From Dryas octopetala (Eukaryota; Streptophyta; Magnoliopsida; Rosales; Rosaceae), in assembly GCA_963921425.1 (NCBI GenBank), contig OY992835.1, positions 22,692,001-22,756,000 on the forward strand: a stretch of 64,000 nucleotides of DNA, read 5' to 3'. Position numbers and translations under genes: made by a program. This document shows positions 58,558 through 64,000 of this stretch, piece after piece (position 1 is the stretch's first letter; each line of letters begins with the position of its first letter). The notes beneath the pieces were generated by a model that did no database searches, was not told the origin of the DNA, and worked only from the letters and a program-made list of their open reading frames with translations.

Positions 58558-60029
58558 CTATGCCATGGCCTTCACCTTCCCCTTTTCATTCATCAATTTG
58601 TTCTGCTTTAGCAGTGTGATCAGACATTGGAGTGCAACTTCAGCATCCTCACTCTTCATTAGCTCCTCTGCCACTTGTGCAGGAGTGACGTTTGCATTTT
58701 GTAGTAGACTTTCTATCTCCTCAAACACAGGGTGGTCTTCATAGATGCCCAGGTAATTGCGCGCCAATGTTTTAAACCCGCCATACGTGCAATACGACAT
58801 GTGGATGTGCATGTCCATTCGTCCAGGACGCAGCAAGGCAGGATCAAGCTTGTTCACATGATTAGTAGTGAATACAATGATCCTCTCTTCTACACAACTA
58901 GACCACAGGCCATCTATGAAGTTCAGCAGTCCAGCTAGCGTAATCGGAGTCTGAAGAAAACAAAATGTAATTAGTACACCATAAAATTTTAGCCATTTTT
59001 ATGACCTCAAATACCAATCACTAACAAATTTAGCCATTGACATTGCAAATAAAAATTAACACTGACCGCAGGAGAGTCTTTTTCACTGCTCTTTGTACTC
59101 CTCGTCGGATCCTTTCGATTTTTCAGCTCCAAACCACAATCTATGTCCTCAATCACAAGTATGGATTTGTTTCTTGTTTCAAGCAATACCCTTCTCAATT
59201 CCATGTCCGATTTCAAATGGGTCAGTTGCAAATCAAAGATATCAAACTTGAGATGATTAGCCATGGCAGCTATTAGTGACGATTTACCAGTGCCTGGAGG
59301 ACCATACAGAAGATACCCTCTTTTCCAAGCCTTTCCCACCCTTTGATAGAACTCTTTCCCCTTCAAAAACCTGTCCAAGTCCTCCAAAACCGTTCTCTTC
59401 AGTTCTGGATCCATGGCTACCGTCTCAAACGTTGCAGGGTGTTCGAATTTGATTGCAATCCATCCGATTCTGAACTCCTCTGCCCTGATTGTATGCAGCT
59501 TGACAACCTTGGCTTCCTCTTCCATGGCCTTACACCTATCCAAAACATAAGGCAAGTAAGAACCCTTCACCATTTCCTTGTGCCTCACGTCAAACGAAAG
59601 CTCAAAGAAACGGTTCTTCTCTTTTACGGAATTGAACTTCCATTTCAGCTCAATGCCTTGGTACTCATCCTCAAACTCTTGGTCGTGCACAAAGTGATAG
59701 GAGGACTGAGTCTCCCTCCGGGTTTGAGCGATTCCGAGAAGCCGAGTTGAAGGGCTGGTCTTGTCTTGCAAGTAGAGCTCCGAAGCACTGTAGATTTCGT
59801 TGCGAACCATGCCATGGGATTCTTCGATTTTCAGTGCCATGGGCTGATCGTACAGCAAACGGTTGAAGAAGCCATGGAAGAGTGAACGGAGGAACCTTTG
59901 GATGGAGTTGGGTAAGGTTCGCTTGAAGAAGCCTATGAGGATGGAGAGGACGAACCTCTGGATGGGTTGGGGTACTGTTCTCAATCATTCGTTGCTCATG
60001 GACTGAATAAGCATCAAGGAAGCAACCAT
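58558..60029 (-). CDS. BCS1-type AAA-ATPase (HSR4/OM66-like) with an early in-frame stop
   Basis: Two minus-strand exons (59067-60029, 58558-58950) give 451 codons. Domains: N-terminal membrane/targeting region (MVASLMLIQSMSNE, then PQPIQRFVLSILIGFFKR), AAA_assoc domain (FELSFDVRHKEMV), Walker A GPPGTGKSS, Walker B ILVIEDIDC, sensor FTTNHVNKLDPALLRPGRMD, C-terminal helical part (VTPAQVAEELMKSEDAEVAL). The family is anchored in mitochondrial or ER membranes and linked to stress and senescence. The 15th codon is TGA (59985-59987) in the otherwise continuous frame, so the full-length protein cannot be made from the ATG at 60029. Translation from a later Met (MALKIEESHG) would lose the membrane segment. 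The rest of the frame is undamaged, so the lesion may be recent. Confidence 0.85.
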
Positions 60030-61216
60030 GGATGCACAAGCTTTCAGCCATTTTGGTGTGGAAACATTAATTTTTTTCACAGGAAGCATTGTGAAAATGG
60101 GGAAAGTAATTTTGGAAGCACCTGTGGAAAATGGGGAAATTTATATTTGGAAGGTCTTTAATCTTTATAAAGGAGCTGAAAAGAGTTTCTTTAATTAATC
60201 AATTAATAAATTGTTTGAAAACAAACTTGAAGACCAAGGAAGGGGGAACTACACTACATGCGGCCTACCCTGTAACCGGGCTGTACCCCTCACAGCCTTT
60301 GGGAAAAAAGAATTGGGAATTTTCATCCACTGACATTTTTTCATACATTATTTAGTTTTTTTACTTGAATTCTTAGTCTACAAAAGTGTAGCATTTTTAC
60401 TCCTTGGAACTTGATTTCAGATCAAATTTTAAACAGAAATTATAACTTGGAAGCACCTGCTGAGCTGAGTGCTGATCTAAGTTTGTCTAGTTCATACTCT
60501 GCTTGGTTAGAATCAAGTGATGGGGAGAAGAGACTGATATCAATGATATATGGGAATTGGAGCTAATGATGGGGAAGAATCTATGGATCCAAAATTAGTT
60601 TCCTTAACAATAGATTCTGGTTGGTCATCATTGATGGAAATTTCTTGGACACTCATATTGTACTATTCTTTTAGTTTTCTTTTTTTTCATTTGTCATAAA
60701 ATGCAGCATACCAATTCTGATAAAAAGAAAAAGAAAAAAAGATCTCATATGTTCTAAACAGGGATCCTATATTAATACTGGAACCAAAGTTGGTGCAACT
60801 ACAAACTTGCAGTAGGATAACATGTCGTTCACTCAAATGCTACAGGTAACTTATTTATAATTAAAGAAAGGTTGATGTTGTTTATCTAAATTCTATCATA
60901 TTAAGTATTTCGTTGATTTACCATAGGAAGCTATGATGCATTACAATGGGATTTCACAAAGTAATAAAAGAGGCGAAGAGTTGGGACTTCAAGCACATAG
61001 TTTTCATCAATATAGAAATGGTTTTCATGAATTTTGTCTGTAGATGCAGCTGGAACATCAAGTATTTTGTGGATTTGTGAAGCATACTAAAGATTTAAGA
61101 GTGACTTGAGGTTCTCTACATTTTGTGCAGCATACATAGAAAATTCGAGAAATAGAAGTTGCTAAGTTTTTTTGAGCTCTAGAACAATTGAGTTGTATTG
61201 GGTACTCATGAATAAC
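60030..61216. other. Intergenic DNA
   Basis: The first part should hold the AAA-ATPase promoter. No gene is recognised; AT-rich without clear repeats. Confidence 0.5.
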
Positions 61217-61753
61217 AATCACAGGGACTGAGTTAAAATAACAATCTGGGCTGTCCTTCCTACAATCCTGACGGTAGCCATATTGGTCAATCACAGGTCC
61301 AGCACTCCAGAACAATTGCCCATGTGGCATGTATGCAAATTGTCCCATATCTCTATTATTTATATATACAAATGAACTCAATGTGCTAACTGCAACCCCA
61401 ACAATCTCACCTTGTCCTTCTTTAGTTGGTTCTGTACGAAGCAAAACTTCTGCAGCAGGTCCAGAAGTTCCATTGTTTACCAAGTTGATCTTAATCACCC
61501 TATTTTCTGCAACCAGATATATCTGCCAAGACTTGCAAAAATTAACAACTTTATAAGGTTGCAGAAAATGGCATTTCAAAATGAATAGGAAGTAACATTT
61601 TCAGATATCAGATTTCATATTTAAGCAGCTCTACTCTACCCCATTGATTTGCTTTAAATATTAGACATGAAATATCAAGAAAATCACACACCTTTCCCTT
61701 ACCACCATGAACAGGAGGCATATCGAAATTGCATGTATAATTCAAATGCATCT
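61217..61753 (-). pseudogene. GEX3: GEX3 (GAMETE EXPRESSED 3) N-terminal exons, fragment
   Basis: Two minus-strand exons: 61692-61753 (HLNYTCNFDMPPVHGGKGK) and about 61217-61522 (IYLVAENRVIKINLVNNGTS, GEIVGVAVSTLSSFVYINNR, LFWSAGPVIDQYGYRQDCRK, DCYFNSVPVI). These match the N-terminal beta-propeller-like repeats of GEX3, a plasma-membrane protein of gametes. The donor after SVPVI is poor (GTTATT), and no following exon is present downstream, where intergenic DNA and the AAA-ATPase are found. The later exon piece at 46520-46664 is the only other GEX3 sequence I see. The first exon with the signal peptide is not identified. Confidence 0.78.
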
Positions 61754-62978
61754 CTGCACTTCATGTATCTTTGTCAGATTGTATTGAAATTCTGTTGAAA
61801 GGAAAAGCTGACCAGTTAGCTCAAATGGAGTTTTTCCTGATTTAGTTTGTTTGGTTCCTTCTTGATCTTCCCTTCAAGTGGGGATATTGCCAAAATTTCG
61901 TCAGTCTTTTTTACTGAAGAAGAAGAAAAAAAAAAAGGATGGGTAGTATGAATCATATATTGTGATTCACTTGCTGGTGCTTTCTATATAAAAGAATAGG
62001 TAGGATGCAAATAAATTATATTGTGATTTCTCACCTTTATCTGATTTCCTGATGTTTTTCGTTGTCGCATTCAATTTGATCATTGATCAATTCTGTTCAG
62101 TTCTTATTTTACCCTGGAAATATTTGCTTGGAGTTTAAACAGAGAATTCCTGGGACTTCATGTTGGCTGAGAGATTGAGAATTGGAGAACCCAAATGCGT
62201 TGGTAGTTTAGGTAAAAATGTTAAAAATTGATAGGGCATTATTGTTTTAGAACTTTTGTCTAGAACAGGATCATATATGCTAATTTTGTAAGACTTCACC
62301 GTCATTTTATCCGATGGTGACTTCCTATGCTCTTGTATTACTGTGAAAAAGAAAATCAAAACAATGTAAAGCAAGATTTGGGGATGAGTTCTTAAATTTG
62401 GTTTTCCTTCTTGTATATCTGTCCAAGTAATGTATTATATGTCCCTCCATTTGTTTAGATCAGGCAACAAAGGAGTGAGAATGTGATTTATCGGCACCTC
62501 TTGCATTTTGGAAACTGACAGCCTCAAATAGCAAGTGACAAGCATACTGTTAGGGAAGTAAACTGTTTGTTACAAGAGCAAATTAGTAGTCCCTAATCAA
62601 GCCAAAATAAACAAGACACCAAATTTATGTGGTTCAACATTAAAACCTACATCCATGAACAACATAAGCAGATTCTTACATTACCTAAAACAATTAGATT
62701 ACAAGAAGAGTAATCACTTGATGATATTTGAATTGTGGTTACTGATCTTCATCTATAATATTCAACTTTTGGATTACAATGGAACAACCTCTACGAAGAC
62801 TCAAAGTGAAAATGTCGTATCTTCCATCTATAATATCAACTCTTAGATTACAATGGAACAACCTCGTCGAAGTGAAGATGTTGTAATTTCTTCCAAATCA
62901 TTGGGACTCTCCAGGAGCTGGTCAAACCCTCTCCTTTTTACAGATCTAATTGGAGGTAAATAACGACAAGTGTGAGGC
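61754..62978. other. Intergenic DNA with one possible exon-like ORF
   Basis: A minus-strand frame at about 62135-62340 contains EHRKSPSDKMTVKSYKISIY. I do not recognise it and do not call it a gene. Two short direct copies of CTATAATAT...GATTACAATGGAACAACCTC occur near 62755-62866. Confidence 0.4.
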
Positions 62979-63953
62979 CTAAAAGGGGCTGATGTTGCCT
63001 GCCAACTTCAGCAAGATCTCGGGAACACGGCGTCTTCTTGGAGGCGCCATAGCATCTTTCTCAAGAGCTTCCTTATCACCAGCATGTATTACAGCAACTA
63101 GATGGTCAAACAATTCATCTTTACCACCTCTTAGAGGATCCTGTGAAGTGCAGCCAAGAGTTAGATGCCCATAAATAAATTCCTAGGGTTCTACTTCAGA
63201 TTGCTATCCAAGAGCCTAAACTCTAAGTGAGTGCAGGTGCACCAAAATATGAAATAAATGGAAGCCGTAAGTTTGTAATAGTGACAGCTTACTTGAAGAA
63301 ACAAATCTGTATGGGTCTTTCCATCATATAGTATTAAGTCAGCTTGAGCTCCAGCCCTTTGAAGATTATCTACAAAAGTTTTACTGCACAAAATAACACA
63401 TCAATTTCTGAAAGTATCAATCCACATGTACAATATACTCTGTAGAAAAGTTTAAGGCGTATTCAGATGTCTGTACAAAGATGGACCAAGTGTTGAAGTT
63501 TTCCACTAAATGCATACTGTATCTTTCAAGGTCTTAACTGAAATTGAACATATATAATAGAAAAAAAGAGCACAATTCATGGATGACAGCCACTATACAT
63601 CTGATTTAAGAAAACTTTTATGGGATTCAATTTAAGGAGGCATAGTAGGCAAATTGAGTAAATCTAGACATCTACTACATAATAGTTTCCTTCACTGTTT
63701 CAGAAGAAAATGAGTACAGTAGTGAATTAAAAGTACTAATTATATATCATCTCCACAGGAAACATCAATTCCCATATGAATGCAAGTCTAATATCAGGGG
63801 CATTCTAACCTGGCATCTGATGGTATTGAATAATCAGCAGTTCCGTGGAAAAGAGTGATAGGAGGCAAGAGAGAAACAGCATTTCTATTGCTTGGGTCCT
63901 GTACTTTCACTTCAGGGGAAAATTGATGCAAGGATTCTTTGCCTTCCATGATG
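62979..63953 (-). CDS. ICME: Isoprenylcysteine alpha-carbonyl methylesterase (ICME-like), 3' exons
   Basis: Alpha/beta-hydrolase that demethylates prenylated-protein C-termini and modulates ABA signalling. Three minus-strand exons (63810-63953, 63293-63383, 62979-63140) join in phase; the gene continues right of the window. Visible: [20 protein letters not shown] then [14 protein letters not shown] (the catalytic Asp region), [20 protein letters not shown] (with the catalytic His), [11 protein letters not shown], and the family tail [20 protein letters not shown] ending with TAG at 62979. The frames are clean. An intron segment (63449-63661) was copied into the Pack-MULE-like element at 20 kb. 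ICME versus an ICME-like paralogue cannot be decided from this part. Confidence 0.9.
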
Positions 63954-64000
63954 CTGCAATGAAGCATAGCAACAAAAGCTCCATGAAGCAACAAACAAGA

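Overview
This is plant nuclear DNA. Genes are split into many short GT-AG exons, intergenic DNA is AT-rich with many (GA)n tracts, and small inverted-repeat transposons are common. The proteins (CROWDED NUCLEI 1, plant HAC acetyltransferase, transmembrane ascorbate ferrireductase, CPNA2, GEX3, ICME) indicate a eudicot; a woody rosid is possible but I cannot fix the genus. eIF2B-delta, CYB561B and the PSP/zinc-knuckle gene are, from memory, near neighbours at Arabidopsis At5g38600-38640, so the left half looks like an ancestral block with CRWN1 and a HAC gene placed inside it.

Layout. 1-2.2 kb: 3' part of eIF2B-delta (+). 2.95-4.85 kb: complete cytochrome b561 (-). 5-12.2 kb: gene-poor DNA with MITEs and an inverted, decayed copy of the start of a KRR1-like gene. 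13.1-19.3 kb: complete CRWN1 (+). 19.8-21.1 kb: Pack-MULE-like element. 21.7-32.0 kb: HAC-type histone acetyltransferase (-) with an expanded repeat exon. 33.5-34.0 kb: MITE. 34.9-40.8 kb: PSP-domain/CCHC zinc-knuckle gene (-) carrying a 1.2 kb foldback element in an intron. 42-46.7 kb: rearranged tract with tandem repeats, a 236-bp-arm palindrome holding two divergent ORFs, a decayed small ORF and a GEX3 exon fragment. 46.9-51.7 kb: a gene joining a KRR1-like KH region to a SAPS (PP6 regulatory subunit) domain. 52.8-54.2 kb: duplicated HAC fragment split by a 669-bp MULE-type MITE. 54.5-57.8 kb: two divergent genes (TMEM33-like, CPNA2-like) that both lack their 5' halves. 58.6-60.0 kb: BCS1-type AAA-ATPase (-) with an early in-frame stop. 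61.2-61.75 kb: GEX3 fragment. 63-64 kb: 3' end of ICME (-).

The left 41 kb is mostly intact housekeeping and chromatin genes. From 42 kb rightwards the window is a breakage and duplication zone made of partial genes, with fragments also shared with the left half (KRR1 start, HAC exons, ICME intron). The most unusual object is the KRR1-SAPS chimera, whose exons keep one open frame across the junction. Coordinates of spliced genes were placed by hand from splice consensus, reading phase and remembered family sequences; no alignment or transcript data were used.
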